Shown: positions 1 through 8,362, counted from the first letter of the stretch. The stretch is 40,606 bases of DNA from Actinobacteria bacterium OK074 (GCA_001298575.1 LJCV01000294.1:1-40606); one strand, 5' to 3'. Translations and numbers: made by a program. Notes: generated from the letters alone by a model not told the origin.

Positions 1-321
1 CCAACAATGTTCCCCCACGCCTGGCGGCACCCGGGCCCGCCCTATTCCGGTCGCGGCCGGGAGACAGCCCGCGCCGCCCGCCGGGCCGCACCCAGGGGCA
101 GCGCCAGGCGACCGTCCACGACCGCGCCCACCCCCGACACCCCCCCCCCGCGCACCCCGTATCCGCCCGCCGAGCCGCCCCCGGCGACGACCGCCGCGCC
201 GCACCACCGAACCCGACCCGACGCCACCGAGGTGCCGTCGGGCGGCCTCCGCCTGCCTCCAGTCTCCACACCCGTCCATGCCCAGCACCGTCACAGGAAG
301 CAGGGAGCGTTGAGACCACGG
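1..321. other. Upstream region of the first esterase, no gene recognised
   Basis: About 320 bases before the first gene. The esterase frame stays open through it, but the translation is a low-complexity Pro/Arg/Thr-rich string typical of a GC-rich non-coding shadow and precedes the signal peptide. The window opens with CCAACAAT, whose complement ATTGTTGG also occurs in the promoter of the second esterase (19154-19161). I see no convincing promoter hexamers. Confidence 0.5.
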
Positions 322-2007
322 ATGAGATCACGCATGGAGCCACGCATGAAGCCGCGCATGAGTTTCCGGCGCGGCGCCGCGGCCGCCCTCGGTGTCGCCG
401 CCCTGGTCGCCCTCGGGCTGATGTCCCCGGTGGCCGCCGACAGCGACTCCGCGGCCGGCCGCACGGCCACCCCCGCCTCGACCACCGTGCAGACCGCCCA
501 GGGCAAGGTCCGCGGCATCAGCCGGACCGGGTACGACGCCTGGCTCGGCATCCCCTACGCCGCCGACCCCACCGGCAAGCTGCGCTGGCAGGCCCCGCGG
601 CCCACCGCCCGCTGGAACGGCGTCCGTGACGCCACGAAGTTCGCCGACCGCTGCGCCCAGGCCGCCGGCTGGGACCCCGGCTACGAGAAGGCGACCCTCA
701 CCGAGGACTGCCTCGCCCTCAACGTCTACGTCCCGCACGGCACCCGGGGCAGTCTCCCCGTCCTGGTGTGGATCCACGGCGGCGGCTTCACCGGCGGCGC
801 CGGACAGGACACCAACCCCCGCAAGCTCGCCCAGAGCCAGCACGCGATCGTCGTGACGGTCAACTACCGCCTGGGCGCCCTCGGTTACCTCAACCTGCCG
901 CAGCTCACCCGGGAGAGCGCCGACGGCTCCGGCACCTTCGGGCTGCTCGACCAGCAGGCCGCGCTGCGCTGGGTGCACGCCAACATTGAGAACTTCGGCG
1001 GCGACGCGAAGAACGTCACCATCGCCGGACAGTCCGCGGGCGGCACTTCCGTCTGCGCCCAGCTGGCCTCGCCGACCGCCAAGGGCCTGTTCTCCCGGGC
1101 GATCATCATGAGCGGCACCTGCGCCCTGCAGTCGGCCGCCGCGGGGCAGACGCAGTCCGCCGCGTTCGTCCAGCAGATCGGCTGCGGTACGGCCGCCGAC
1201 GTCCTGGCCTGCCTGCGCGCCAAGCCCGCCGCCGACATCGTCGCCGCCCAGCAGAAGGCGGGCGTACGGCCCTCCGTCGGCGGCGCCGCCTTCCCGGCCG
1301 ACCCCGAGACCGCCGTACCCGCGGGCGACTTCAACCGCGTACCGGTCCTGCTCGGTCAAGTGAACAACGAACGGGCGCTGTTCACCTTCCAGAACTACGA
1401 CTACCTGGGCAGCCCGCTCACCGCCGCCCAGTACGAGGCGCTGGTGAAGTCGACGTACGGCACGGACGCGGACCGGGTGCTCGCCGAGTACCCCGTCACC
1501 AAGTTCGACTCGCCGGACACGGCGTGGACGACCGTGCAGAACGACTCCACCGCGTACACCCGGCAGCAGACCGAGGCGCAGCTGGCGCGCTATGTGCCCA
1601 CGTACGCCTACGAGTTCGCGGAGAGCGACACCCCGCAGTTCGCGTCGATCTACCTGATCCAGCAGAAGAGCGAGGCCGCCCGGAACTTCCCCTTCGGCGC
1701 GACCCACGTCGACGACCTGGGCTACCTCTGGGAGTACCTCGGCCAGACCCTCCCGTACAGCGACGACCAGCTGGAGCTGGCGGACCAGATGACCCAGTAC
1801 TGGGGCACGTTCGCCAGGACCGGTGACCCGAACGGCGGCCACACGCCCAACTGGCCCACGTACAGCGCGGCTTCGGACGCGATGATGTCGCTGTCGGCCT
1901 GCGACAGCGCACCGGCGAGCGGTAACCCGCCGGCCGCCTGCTCCAAGGTCTTCCACGACTTCGGTACGGAGCACAACGCGAAGTTCTGGAAGTCGATCGG
2001 ATCCTGA
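322..2007 (+). CDS. Secreted type B carboxylesterase
   Basis: Predicted exported serine esterase of the carboxylesterase/cholinesterase family, about 561 residues, normal for the family. The N-terminus has several Arg residues and then a hydrophobic stretch (about residues 19-37) ending near a VAADS cleavage site, so a Sec-type signal peptide is likely. The oxyanion loop HGGGF is at 152-156. The nucleophile is Ser238 in GQSAGG, the likely acid is Glu350 in VNNER, and His462 lies in GATHVDDL. The start is uncertain: ATG322 follows AGGGAG at 302-307, TTG310 follows AGGAAG at 295-300, and ATG358 would give a tidier signal peptide. It is convergent with the cupin gene, with hairpins between them. 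The natural ester substrate cannot be told. Confidence 0.88.
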   Translation: MRSRMEPRMKPRMSFRRGAAAALGVAALVALGLMSPVAADSDSAAGRTATPASTTVQTAQGKVRGISRTGYDAWLGIPYAADPTGKLRWQAPRPTARWNGVRDATKFADRCAQAAGWDPGYEKATLTEDCLALNVYVPHGTRGSLPVLVWIHGGGFTGGAGQDTNPRKLAQSQHAIVVTVNYRLGALGYLNLPQLTRESADGSGTFGLLDQQAALRWVHANIENFGGDAKNVTIAGQSAGGTSVCAQLASPTAKGLFSRAIIMSGTCALQSAAAGQTQSAAFVQQIGCGTAADVLACLRAKPAADIVAAQQKAGVRPSVGGAAFPADPETAVPAGDFNRVPVLLGQVNNERALFTFQNYDYLGSPLTAAQYEALVKSTYGTDADRVLAEYPVTKFDSPDTAWTTVQNDSTAYTRQQTEAQLARYVPTYAYEFAESDTPQFASIYLIQQKSEAARNFPFGATHVDDLGYLWEYLGQTLPYSDDQLELADQMTQYWGTFARTGDPNGGHTPNWPTYSAASDAMMSLSACDSAPASGNPPAACSKVFHDFGTEHNAKFWKSIGS

Positions 2008-2053
2008 CGGAACGTCAGAAAGCGGCTGGGAGCCGCCCGTTGGTCAACGGGCG
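2004..2053. terminator. Three consecutive hairpins between convergent genes
   Basis: CTGACG-GAA-CGTCAG at 2004-2018 includes the esterase stop codon. GCGGCT-GGG-AGCCGC follows at 2022-2036, and CGCCCGTT-GGTC-AACGGGCG at 2034-2053. They lie between convergent genes and probably end transcription from both sides. No T-run follows, as is usual in this group. Confidence 0.7.
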
Positions 2054-2074
2054 CCCCCCACCCGCGAGTTCGGG

Positions 2075-2485
2075 TCAGTCCTTGCCCATCTGGTCCTCGG
2101 TGGAGAGGTGTTCCACCGTCACGCCCGTCTCCGTGAACGTCCGGGTCACGTAACCCGACGTGTACACCCACAGGATGCGCAGCGGGCGGTCGCCGATGTT
2201 GCGGAACAGGTGGGGGACGGGGGAGGGGACGTAGGTGGTGTCGTACTGCTCCAGCTTCGTCACCTCGCCGTCCACCACCACCTCCGCCTCGCCCTCCAGG
2301 ATGGTCACGTGCTCGTCGCAGTTGTGCGAGTGCATCGGGGCGCCGGAGCCGACCGGGTAGACGCTCATCCCGCTGGTGATCCGGTTCTCGCCGTGCGCCG
2401 CCGAGGTGGTCACCAGGGGGGTAGTGACGACGGCGCCGCCCCGGTCGAGCAGGGGTACGGACGCGGTTTTGATGATCACGGTCAT
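2075..2485 (-). CDS. Small single-domain cupin protein
   Basis: A 136-residue single cupin barrel. Motif 1 reads HSHNCDEHVTILEGEAEV, supplying the two His and Glu metal ligands and the closing Gly. Motif 2 reads PSPVPHLFRN, supplying the third His. Members bind Fe, Mn, Zn or Ni and act as dioxygenases, isomerases or sensors, so the reaction cannot be fixed from sequence. ATG2485 is preceded on its strand by AAAGGAA at about 8 nt. It is divergent from the CMD-type gene, with a palindrome between them at 2527-2540. That placement suggests a role in the neighbouring aromatic catabolism. Confidence 0.82.
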   Translation of the reverse strand: MTVIIKTASVPLLDRGGAVVTTPLVTTSAAHGENRITSGMSVYPVGSGAPMHSHNCDEHVTILEGEAEVVVDGEVTKLEQYDTTYVPSPVPHLFRNIGDRPLRILWVYTSGYVTRTFTETGVTVEHLSTEDQMGKD

Positions 2486-2526
2486 CCGGGGGTTCCTTTC
2501 GGCGAGCGGTGCGCCGCCTCGACGGC

Positions 2527-2540
2527 ACGTCGACCGACGT
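2527..2540. promoter_or_regulatory. Dyad ACGTCG-AC-CGACGT, candidate operator
   Basis: A perfect 6-bp-arm dyad with a 2-nt spacer lies in the divergent region between the cupin gene (start 2485) and the CMD-type gene (start 2737), about 42 nt before the cupin start. The position suits a repressor operator. No regulator is assigned. Confidence 0.4.
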
Positions 2541-2650
2541 TAGGGCGGCTTTCGCGGATTCGGTGCCCTCAGACGTGCAGCTTTACGTTGCGCCCCGGGG
2601 AGGGGTGGACGGGACGGCCGCGGAGGTAGCGTCGGCTCGCGGAGCACGGT

Positions 2651-2680
2651 GTCCGCGGACCGTGCGCGAAAAAGCGCACG
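2651..2680. promoter_or_regulatory. Palindrome plus hairpin upstream of the CMD-type gene
   Basis: The 10-bp palindrome GTCCGCGGAC (2651-2660) abuts a hairpin CGTGCGC-GAAAAA-GCGCACG (2661-2680), which ends 56 nt before the CMD-type start. It could be an operator plus a 5' UTR structure. Confidence 0.35.
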
Positions 2681-2736
2681 GCGCCCGCCGCTGCCGTGCC
2701 CGCGCAAGTGCCGGAAACAGAAGGCAGGTAACGGCC

Positions 2737-3336
2737 ATGAGGCTCCCCGTTCTCACCGATGAGGAAATGACCCCCGCCCAGCAGGAGGTGGCCGCCCGCA
2801 TCGCAGGACGCCGTGGCGCCGTCCGAGGCCCCTTCCGGGCCTGGCTGCACAGCCCAGAGATGTGCGAGCGCGCCGAGTCCCTCGGTGCCTTCGCCCGTTT
2901 CGACTGCTCCCTGCCCAAGCACCTGCGCGAACTCTCCCTGCTGATGGCCGCCCGCAACTGGGACGCGCAGTACTCCTGGAACGCGCACGTGCACCAGGCG
3001 ATCGAGGCCGGCGTCCCGGAGGCCGCCGTCAAGGCGGTCGCCGAGAAGCGCGAGGCGGTCTTCGACAGCGAGGCGGACCAGGTCTTCTACCAGTTCTGCC
3101 GGGAGGTGCTGGAGGAGCACTTCGTCACCGACGAGACCTTCGCCGCCGCGCACGAGCACTTCGGCTCCAAGGGCCTGGTCGACACGATCGGCGCGCTCGG
3201 CAACTTCACCATGCTCGGCATGTGCCTGAACACCTTCCAGGTGGACCTCCAGGCCGACAAGGAGCCCCCGTTCCCGGACATCCGCGGATACGGGCGCACC
3301 GCGCCGGCCCCGGCGGATGGCCAGGAAGAAGGTTGA
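2737..3336 (+). CDS. Carboxymuconolactone decarboxylase (CMD) family protein
   Basis: 199 residues with an AhpD/CMD-like helical core. The signature runs from the RELSLLMAARNWDAQYSW helix into NAHVHQAIEAGVPE. CMD proteins include 4-carboxymuconolactone decarboxylase of the protocatechuate pathway and alkylhydroperoxidases. I see no CxxC in the core helix, so a peroxidase role is unlikely and a decarboxylase or isomerase-like role is preferred. ATG2737 follows AAGGCAGG at 2721-2728. The open frame upstream to 2509 has no Shine-Dalgarno (SD) sequence and covers the divergent promoter. It is the first plus-strand gene of the catabolic region. Confidence 0.8.
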   Translation: MRLPVLTDEEMTPAQQEVAARIAGRRGAVRGPFRAWLHSPEMCERAESLGAFARFDCSLPKHLRELSLLMAARNWDAQYSWNAHVHQAIEAGVPEAAVKAVAEKREAVFDSEADQVFYQFCREVLEEHFVTDETFAAAHEHFGSKGLVDTIGALGNFTMLGMCLNTFQVDLQADKEPPFPDIRGYGRTAPAPADGQEEG

Positions 3337-3352
3337 CAATATTGGCGACAAC
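3332..3352. promoter_or_regulatory. GTTGACAATAT/TTGGCGACA block shared with the 19.1 kb promoter
   Basis: At the CMD stop codon the sequence reads GTTGACAATAT directly joined to TGGCGACA. The same two blocks recur at 19135-19166, separated there by 13 extra bases. It contains the palindrome CAATATTG and outer GTTG...CAAC arms. It may be a regulator site, but function is inferred only. Confidence 0.35.
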
Positions 3353-3705
3353 GCATTTCCCTTGGTCACGAAGGACAATCTGAGCAAGGCCCCTCAGTAC
3401 CGACCCAGCAGAACCCAGGGCCCGCACCGGAAACGGTGCCAACCTCACAGTGTCTGAGCCGCACGTCCGCAGCGCCGCCGCTGCCCGTCCCCGTAGAAGC
3501 CGCTACCGGGGACGCCCCGGCGTCCGCAGGCGCTTCTGCCAACGCCGCGAGGCCCGTCCCCCGGGCGGCGGCACCCTTCCGATACAGGCCCTGGCCAGAG
3601 CATCCGGCCGGTTCACGACCGAACCGGCCGGGCGCTCCACCCGCACACCCGTTGTCCGGCACGGCCGGGGCACCCCCCCGGCGGCCGCGGGCCTCCGGAG
3701 GAATC
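3337..3705. other. 369-base intergenic region before the LysR gene
   Basis: No convincing gene. The LysR frame stays open back to 3436, but that stretch lacks an SD and reads as Pro/Ala/Arg-rich filler. It holds the shared block at its left edge and a strong dyad at 3604-3631. Confidence 0.55.
3604..3631. promoter_or_regulatory. Perfect 11-bp inverted repeat upstream of the LysR gene
   Basis: CCGGCCGGTTC-ACGACC-GAACCGGCCGG is a perfect dyad with 11-bp arms and a 6-nt loop, 75-102 nt before the LysR start. It could be an autoregulatory operator or a terminator for upstream transcripts. No T-run follows. Confidence 0.5.
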
Positions 3706-4617
3706 ATGGACCGTCTGCTCCTCATGCACAGCTTCGTCACCGTCGCCCAGGTGGGCAGTTTCAGCGGTGCCGCCAAGAGGCTGGGCTCGTCGGGCTCGCT
3801 CGTCTCCCGCCACGTCGCCGAACTGGAACGGCAGGTGGGCGTCCGGCTGGTCAACCGCACCGCCCGTTCGGTGAGCCTGACCGAGCCGGGTCAGCGCTAC
3901 GCCGACTTCGCCGCCCGCATCCTGGAGGAGATCGAGGCGGAGGACGCCGGCATCGCCCAGCTGCACGACCGGGCCGAGGGCACGCTCAGCATCATCTGTC
4001 CGAAGTGGATCGGCAGCCTCGATCTGGGGGACGCCATCGCCGAGTTCTCGGCCACCCACCCCAAGATCCAGGTCCGCTTCGAGCTGGGCGGCATGTCGGA
4101 CCGCACCTACGACTTCCTGGACAGCGGCTTCGACGTCGCCTTCCACACCCGTGACCTGCGCGACTCCAGCGTCCGGCTGAAGAAGATCGCCTCGCTGCCG
4201 TTCGTGCTGTGCGCCTCCAAGGAGTACCTGGACCGCGAGGGCCCGCTGGAGGACCCCAACGGCCTCGCCGCCCACGACTGCCTCGTGCACGTCAACGACC
4301 CGGTGTGGCGCATCGGGCACGGCCACACCTCCACCCTGCACAAGATCCGCAACGTGGCCTTCTCGTCCAACTCCTACATCGCCCTGCAGAAGGCGGCCGT
4401 GCACGGCCGCGGCATCGCCCTGCTGCCCCAGCGCCCCGCCTACGACGACCTGCTGTCCGGACGGCTGCGCGTCCTGCTGCCCGAACTGGCCGTCCCCGAC
4501 CGCCCGCTGTACGCCATCTACGGGCCCGGACAGGCCACCCCCCGGAAAATCTCCGTATTCCTGGATTTCCTCACGGAGTGGTTCTCGGGGAATCCCATTC
4601 CCGCGATCGACCGGTGA
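3706..4617 (+). CDS. LysR-family transcriptional regulator
   Basis: 303 residues, the standard LysR length. The N-terminal winged helix-turn-helix spans about residues 1-60 (FVTVAQVGSFSGAAKRLG, then SLVSRHVAELERQVGVRLVN, then RTARSVSLTEPG). A linker helix and a periplasmic-binding-like effector domain (about 90-295) follow. ATG3706 has GGAGGA at 3696-3701. It lies 173 nt before the VOC-dioxygenase operon on the same strand. It is the only activator-type regulator in the first catabolic region, so it is the best candidate to bind the GCTTGC-centred motif at 4667, about 65 nt before an inferred start site, where LysR activators usually bind. The effector is probably a pathway intermediate. Confidence 0.92.
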   Translation: MDRLLLMHSFVTVAQVGSFSGAAKRLGSSGSLVSRHVAELERQVGVRLVNRTARSVSLTEPGQRYADFAARILEEIEAEDAGIAQLHDRAEGTLSIICPKWIGSLDLGDAIAEFSATHPKIQVRFELGGMSDRTYDFLDSGFDVAFHTRDLRDSSVRLKKIASLPFVLCASKEYLDREGPLEDPNGLAAHDCLVHVNDPVWRIGHGHTSTLHKIRNVAFSSNSYIALQKAAVHGRGIALLPQRPAYDDLLSGRLRVLLPELAVPDRPLYAIYGPGQATPRKISVFLDFLTEWFSGNPIPAIDR

Positions 4618-4666
4618 CCTGTACATGCCGCAGCGGCGTTCGCCCTGTTCAGGCCATCCGACCGTA

Positions 4667-4685
4667 CGCGCAAGAAACGCTTGCA
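4667..4685 (+). promoter_or_regulatory. Motif A: candidate LysR site before the VOC operon
   Basis: CGCGCAAGAAACGCTTGCA matches site B (14089-14107) at 16 of 19 positions. It contains the inverted repeat GCAAG-N5-CTTGC. It lies 105 nt before the VOC start and 20 nt before the -35 element. Confidence 0.6.
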
Positions 4686-4705
4686 ATGCCCGTGCGACAA
4701 GGCTG

Positions 4706-4734
4706 TTGAGGCTCGGAAGCCGCAATTCTACGAT
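4706..4734 (+). promoter_or_regulatory. Promoter of the VOC operon
   Basis: TTGAGG (4706-4711), a 17-nt spacer and TACGAT (4729-4734) fit a sigma-70/HrdB-type promoter. The inferred start near 4741 puts motif A at roughly -74 to -56, a typical LysR activator position. Confidence 0.5.
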
Positions 4735-4790
4735 CGCCGGGAACCGGTGACCGCTACCGCCGCAGGCGCGATCCGCGAAGTGAGGAATCC

Positions 4791-5711
4791 ATGGGAATCC
4801 AGAGAATCGAATCGGTCACCTACAGCGTCGACGACCTCGGCACCTGCCGGAGGTTCTTCGACGACTTCGGACTCCTCCTCATCGAGGAGACCGACGAGCA
4901 CGCCGTGTTCGAGACCCTCGCCGGACAGACCCTCCACCTCGACACCCGCCCCAGCCCGCTGCTGCCGCCCCCGGTGGAGGCCGGCAACACGCTGCGCGAG
5001 GTGGTGTGGGGCGTCGACACCCCCGAGGAACTCCAGCGCCTGGTGACCGCGGTGGGCAAGGTCCGCGAGGTCCGCGAGAGCGCCGACGGAGTCCACCACA
5101 CGGTGGACGAGACCGGCTTCGGCGTCGGCCTGACCCTGGCCCGCCCCAAGGACCTGGACCTCACGCCCCGGCCCGCCAACGCCACCGGCAGCGTCAACCG
5201 CTGGAACGACGCCCTGGCCCCGATCACCCGCGCCCACCCGCTGCGCATGTGCCACGTCGCCCTCAACATCCCCAAGCCGGGCCAGGAGGAGGCCGTCGCC
5301 TTCTACACCGACCTGCTCGGCTTCCGCCCCACCGACGTGGTCAAGCCCATGGGCGTGTTCATGCAGGCCCCGGGCGACGACGACCAGCACACCATGCTGC
5401 TGTGCCACCGCCCCGACAAGGCGGGCGTCAACCACATCGCCTACGAGGTGCCCGGCTTCGACGACGTCATCGAGGGCGGCAACCACATGATCTCCCGCGG
5501 CTGGCGCGAGGCCCGCAAGCTCGGCCGCCACACCGTCGGCTCGAACGTCTTCCGCTTCGTGCACGCGCCCTGCGGCGGACGCGTCGAGTACGCCGCCGAC
5601 ATGGACCGGGTGGACGACTCCTACGGCACGAACGTGCACGAGACCACGCCGCCGCACCACATCTGGACGCTGGTGAGCAACCGCGACCAGCAGGACGCCC
5701 CGGCCTCCTGA
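4791..5711 (+). CDS. Two-domain VOC extradiol-type dioxygenase
   Basis: 306 residues with two vicinal-oxygen-chelate domains, as in type I extradiol catechol dioxygenases. The C-terminal domain carries the expected metal triad: His155 (MCHVALNI), His215 (VNHIAYEV) and Glu266 (GGRVEYAAD). Such enzymes use Fe(II) or Mn(II) and O2 to open catecholic or related rings next to the hydroxyls. The N-terminal domain keeps the fold but lacks an obvious triad, as in the family. ATG4791 follows TGAGGAA. It is the first gene of a seven-gene operon whose aldehyde dehydrogenase, FAH-family protein and alpha/beta hydrolase match the steps after meta cleavage. The substrate is unknown; a VOC isomerase or hydroxyphenylpyruvate-dioxygenase-like role is less likely. 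Confidence 0.85.
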   Translation: MGIQRIESVTYSVDDLGTCRRFFDDFGLLLIEETDEHAVFETLAGQTLHLDTRPSPLLPPPVEAGNTLREVVWGVDTPEELQRLVTAVGKVREVRESADGVHHTVDETGFGVGLTLARPKDLDLTPRPANATGSVNRWNDALAPITRAHPLRMCHVALNIPKPGQEEAVAFYTDLLGFRPTDVVKPMGVFMQAPGDDDQHTMLLCHRPDKAGVNHIAYEVPGFDDVIEGGNHMISRGWREARKLGRHTVGSNVFRFVHAPCGGRVEYAADMDRVDDSYGTNVHETTPPHHIWTLVSNRDQQDAPAS

Positions 5712-5718
5712 CCCCACC

Positions 5719-5753
5719 CTCAGCCAGACCTTCAGCCAGACCTTCAGCCAGTC
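5719..5753 (+). repeat. Three tandem copies of a 12-nt unit
   Basis: CTCAGCCAGAC, CTTCAGCCAGAC and CTTCAGCCAGTC follow one another in the 58-base spacer between the VOC and aldehyde dehydrogenase genes. It looks like replication-slippage expansion of an operon spacer. It has little self-pairing, and the SD GAGAGG follows it. Confidence 0.8.
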
Positions 5754-5769
5754 CGAGAGGCACCCATCC

Positions 5770-7218
5770 ATGACCACCGACCACGGCTACCCCGCCGTCC
5801 GCCTGTACATCGCGGGCGAGTGGTGTCAGGGCGGCACCGGCGCGAGCGCCCCGATCGTCAACCCGGCCACCGAGGAGGTGATCGGCGAAGTACCCCTGGC
5901 CACCGCCGCCGACCTCGACCGCGCCCTCGCCGCCGCCGAGACGGGCTTCAAGGTCTGGCGCGAGACGCCCATAGCCGCGCGCGCCGCGATCCTGCACAAG
6001 GCCGCCGACCTGATCGCCGAACGCGCCGCCGAGATCGGCCGCGTCATGACGCTGGAGCAGGGCAAGCCGCTCGCGGAGTCCACCGGCGAGGCCCGCCGCA
6101 CCGCCGAGACCCTGCGCTGGCACGCCGAGGACGCCCTGCGCGCCTACGGCCGCATCATCCCCTCGGCGCCGGGCACCGTGCTGACCGTGCGGCGCGAGCC
6201 CATCGGTCCCGTCGCCGCCTTCGTGCCGTGGAACTTCCCCGTCGGCGGCCCCAACCGCAAGATCTCCTCCGCGCTGGCGGCCGGCTGCTCCATCGTCATC
6301 AAGGGCTCCGAGGAGACCCCCGCCACCGCCGCCGCCGCGGTCCGCTGCTACGCGGACGCGGGCCTGCCCGCCGGGGTCCTCAACCTCGTCTTCGGCGAGC
6401 CCGCGGAGGTCTCCGCGCACCTCATCGCCTCGCCGATCATCCGCATCGTCGCCTTCACCGGCTCGGTCCCGGTCGGCAAGCTGCTGGCCGCCGAGGCCGG
6501 CAAGGTCATGAAGCCCTCGCTGATGGAGCTGGGCGGCCACGCCCCGGTGATCGTGTGCGCCGACGCCGACCCCGTCCAGGCCGCCCGCAGGGCCGCGCAG
6601 GCCAAGTTCGCCAACGCCGGACAGGTGTGCACCTCGCCCAGCCGCTTCCTGGTCCACGAGAGCCTGGTCGAGGACTTCACCGCCGAGTTCGTGAAGGCCG
6701 CCGAGGCGGTCGTGGTCGGCGACGGCCTGGCCGAGGGCACGAAGATGGGCCCCCTCGCCAACGAACGCCGCCTCAAGGCCATGGAACGCCTCACCGCCGA
6801 CGCCGTCGCCAAGGGCGCCAAGATCCTCACCGGCGGCGAACGCCCCGACCGCGCCGGGTACTTCTTCGCCCCGACCGTCCTCACCGACGTACCGGCGGAC
6901 GCGGAACTGCTGCACGAGGAACCCTTCGGCCCGCTCGCGCCCATCGTCCCCTTCACCGACCTCGACGACGCCCTGGCCGTCGCGAACGGACTGCCCTACG
7001 GCCTGGCCGCGTACGGCTTCACGCGGTCCGCGGCCACCGCCGAGAAGCTCGCCGCGGGACTGGAGGCCGGGATCCTGTCCATCAACCACTGCGGCGGCTC
7101 GGTCCACGAGGCCCCCTCCGGCGGCGTCAAGGACAGCGGCTACGGCCGGGAGGGCGGACCCGAGGCCCTCGACGCCTACCTGGTCACCAAGCGCGTCTCC
7201 CACCTGCTGGCGGGCTGA
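5770..7218 (+). CDS. NAD(P)-dependent aldehyde dehydrogenase
   Basis: 482 residues, the full length for the superfamily. Key residues are present: Asn155 (PWNFP), Glu253 (MELGGHAP) and the nucleophile Cys287 (FANAGQVCTS). It oxidises an aldehyde to an acid through a thiohemiacetal. The sequence is closest in style to succinate-semialdehyde and glutarate-semialdehyde dehydrogenases. In this operon, just after a ring-cleavage dioxygenase and 5 nt before the FAH-family gene, the likely substrate is a semialdehyde from ring opening. ATG5770 follows GAGAGG at about 9 nt. Exact substrate and cofactor choice are not readable from the sequence. Confidence 0.9.
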   Translation: MTTDHGYPAVRLYIAGEWCQGGTGASAPIVNPATEEVIGEVPLATAADLDRALAAAETGFKVWRETPIAARAAILHKAADLIAERAAEIGRVMTLEQGKPLAESTGEARRTAETLRWHAEDALRAYGRIIPSAPGTVLTVRREPIGPVAAFVPWNFPVGGPNRKISSALAAGCSIVIKGSEETPATAAAAVRCYADAGLPAGVLNLVFGEPAEVSAHLIASPIIRIVAFTGSVPVGKLLAAEAGKVMKPSLMELGGHAPVIVCADADPVQAARRAAQAKFANAGQVCTSPSRFLVHESLVEDFTAEFVKAAEAVVVGDGLAEGTKMGPLANERRLKAMERLTADAVAKGAKILTGGERPDRAGYFFAPTVLTDVPADAELLHEEPFGPLAPIVPFTDLDDALAVANGLPYGLAAYGFTRSAATAEKLAAGLEAGILSINHCGGSVHEAPSGGVKDSGYGREGGPEALDAYLVTKRVSHLLAG

Positions 7219-7223
7219 ACGCC

Positions 7224-7994
7224 ATGAGGTACGCGCGCGTGTCGGTGGGCGGCCGGGCGGTCTGGGGCCGCGTGGGGGAGACCGACGTCGAACTGCTGTC
7301 CGACTCCCCGATCGAGGGCGACCCCCAGGTCCTCGGCACGGTGCCGCGCGCCGACGCCGTCTGGCTGCCACCGGTCGTGCCGCCCGTCTTCTACGCGGTC
7401 GGCTACAACTCCCCCCGCCACATCGCCCACGCCCAGGCCGCCACCCCCGAGCGCCCCGAGGTCGGCTACCGCGCCAACAACGCGCTCACCGGCCACGGCT
7501 CGCCCATCGTCAAGCCCGTCGAGGTCGAGGGCCGCTTCGAGGCCGAACCGGAGCTCGTCGCCGTCATCGGCCGTACGGTCCGGCACGCCACCCACGACCA
7601 GGCGCGCGCGGCCGTCTTCGGCTGGACCATCGGCAACGACGTCAGCGCCCGCGCCTGGCAGCACCAGGACCGCACCTTCTGGCGCAGCAAGAACAGCGAC
7701 ACCTTCAAACCGATGGGTCCCTGGATCGAGACGGACGTCGACGCGCTGGCGCAGACGACCACGTTGCGGGTCAACGGCGAGGAACGGGCGTCCTTCCCGA
7801 CCGGCGACATGGTCTTCGACCCCTTCGACCACATCGTCGAGATCACCCGGTACATCACCCTCAACCCCGGTGACGTGCTGTGGATGGGCGCCGAGTCGAC
7901 CTGTCAACTCCAGCCCGGCGACACCGTGGACGTCGAGATCAGCGGCATCGGCGTGCTGTCCAACCCCGTACAACTCGAAGGGAACCGAGCATGA
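7224..7994 (+). CDS. FAH-family hydrolase/decarboxylase
   Basis: 256 residues of the fumarylacetoacetate hydrolase superfamily. Conserved parts are FYAVGYNSPRHIAH, the IVKP strand, the acidic ligand segment EAEPELVAVIGR, WTIGNDVSARAWQ, and KNSDTFKPMGPWIE. Family members hydrolyse acylpyruvates, hydrate 2-oxo-enoic acids or decarboxylate oxalocrotonate, using Mg or Mn. After an extradiol dioxygenase and a semialdehyde dehydrogenase, a decarboxylase, hydratase or acylpyruvase role on the ring-opened acid is the natural inference. ATG7224 is 5 nt after the dehydrogenase stop, and its own stop overlaps the next start (ATGA), indicating translational coupling. Confidence 0.86.
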   Translation: MRYARVSVGGRAVWGRVGETDVELLSDSPIEGDPQVLGTVPRADAVWLPPVVPPVFYAVGYNSPRHIAHAQAATPERPEVGYRANNALTGHGSPIVKPVEVEGRFEAEPELVAVIGRTVRHATHDQARAAVFGWTIGNDVSARAWQHQDRTFWRSKNSDTFKPMGPWIETDVDALAQTTTLRVNGEERASFPTGDMVFDPFDHIVEITRYITLNPGDVLWMGAESTCQLQPGDTVDVEISGIGVLSNPVQLEGNRA

Positions 7995-8362
7995 GCAAGG
8001 AACCGCGCTACATCCATCACGTCAACTTCCCCACCACCGATCCGGACCGCACCGCCGAGTGGTACACGAAGGTCTTCGGCATGAAGCGGATCCAGCCCAA
8101 GTCCAACACCCGCGTGGTGCTGATGACCCGCGGCAACTTCGACCTGCACTTCACCCCGGTCGAGGAGATGGACCGGATGGCGCCCTACCACTTCGCCGTC
8201 GAGGTCGACGACTGGGAGGACTTCCTCGGCCACCTCAAGGAGCTGGGCATCCGGCACACCCGGCCCATCGAACGCCCCGAGAACCAGTCGAAGTTCTGCT
8301 ACATCCACGACCCCGACCACACCATGATCGAGCTGGTCTACCACGCCAAGCGCCGCGACTGA
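7991..8362 (+). CDS. Small VOC (glyoxalase/dioxygenase-fold) protein
   Basis: 123 residues forming a single vicinal-oxygen-chelate unit. Candidate metal ligands are His at YIHHVNF near the N-terminus, His in YHFAVEV mid-protein and Glu in MIELVYH near the C-terminus. Its start overlaps the FAH stop by ATGA, so it is co-translated with it. Proteins of this size are glyoxalase-like lyases, epimerases or small dioxygenase partners. Here it may isomerise a pathway intermediate or assist the large dioxygenase. Not more specific than family level. Confidence 0.82.
   Translation: MSKEPRYIHHVNFPTTDPDRTAEWYTKVFGMKRIQPKSNTRVVLMTRGNFDLHFTPVEEMDRMAPYHFAVEVDDWEDFLGHLKELGIRHTRPIERPENQSKFCYIHDPDHTMIELVYHAKRRD

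Noticed and set aside
7..321. In-frame N-terminal extension of the first esterase
   Set aside because: It would place about 105 low-complexity residues before a clear signal peptide.
3436..3705. N-terminal extension of the LysR gene
   Set aside because: LysR helix-turn-helix domains start at the N-terminus, and ATG3706 has an excellent SD. The extension covers the 3604-3631 dyad.
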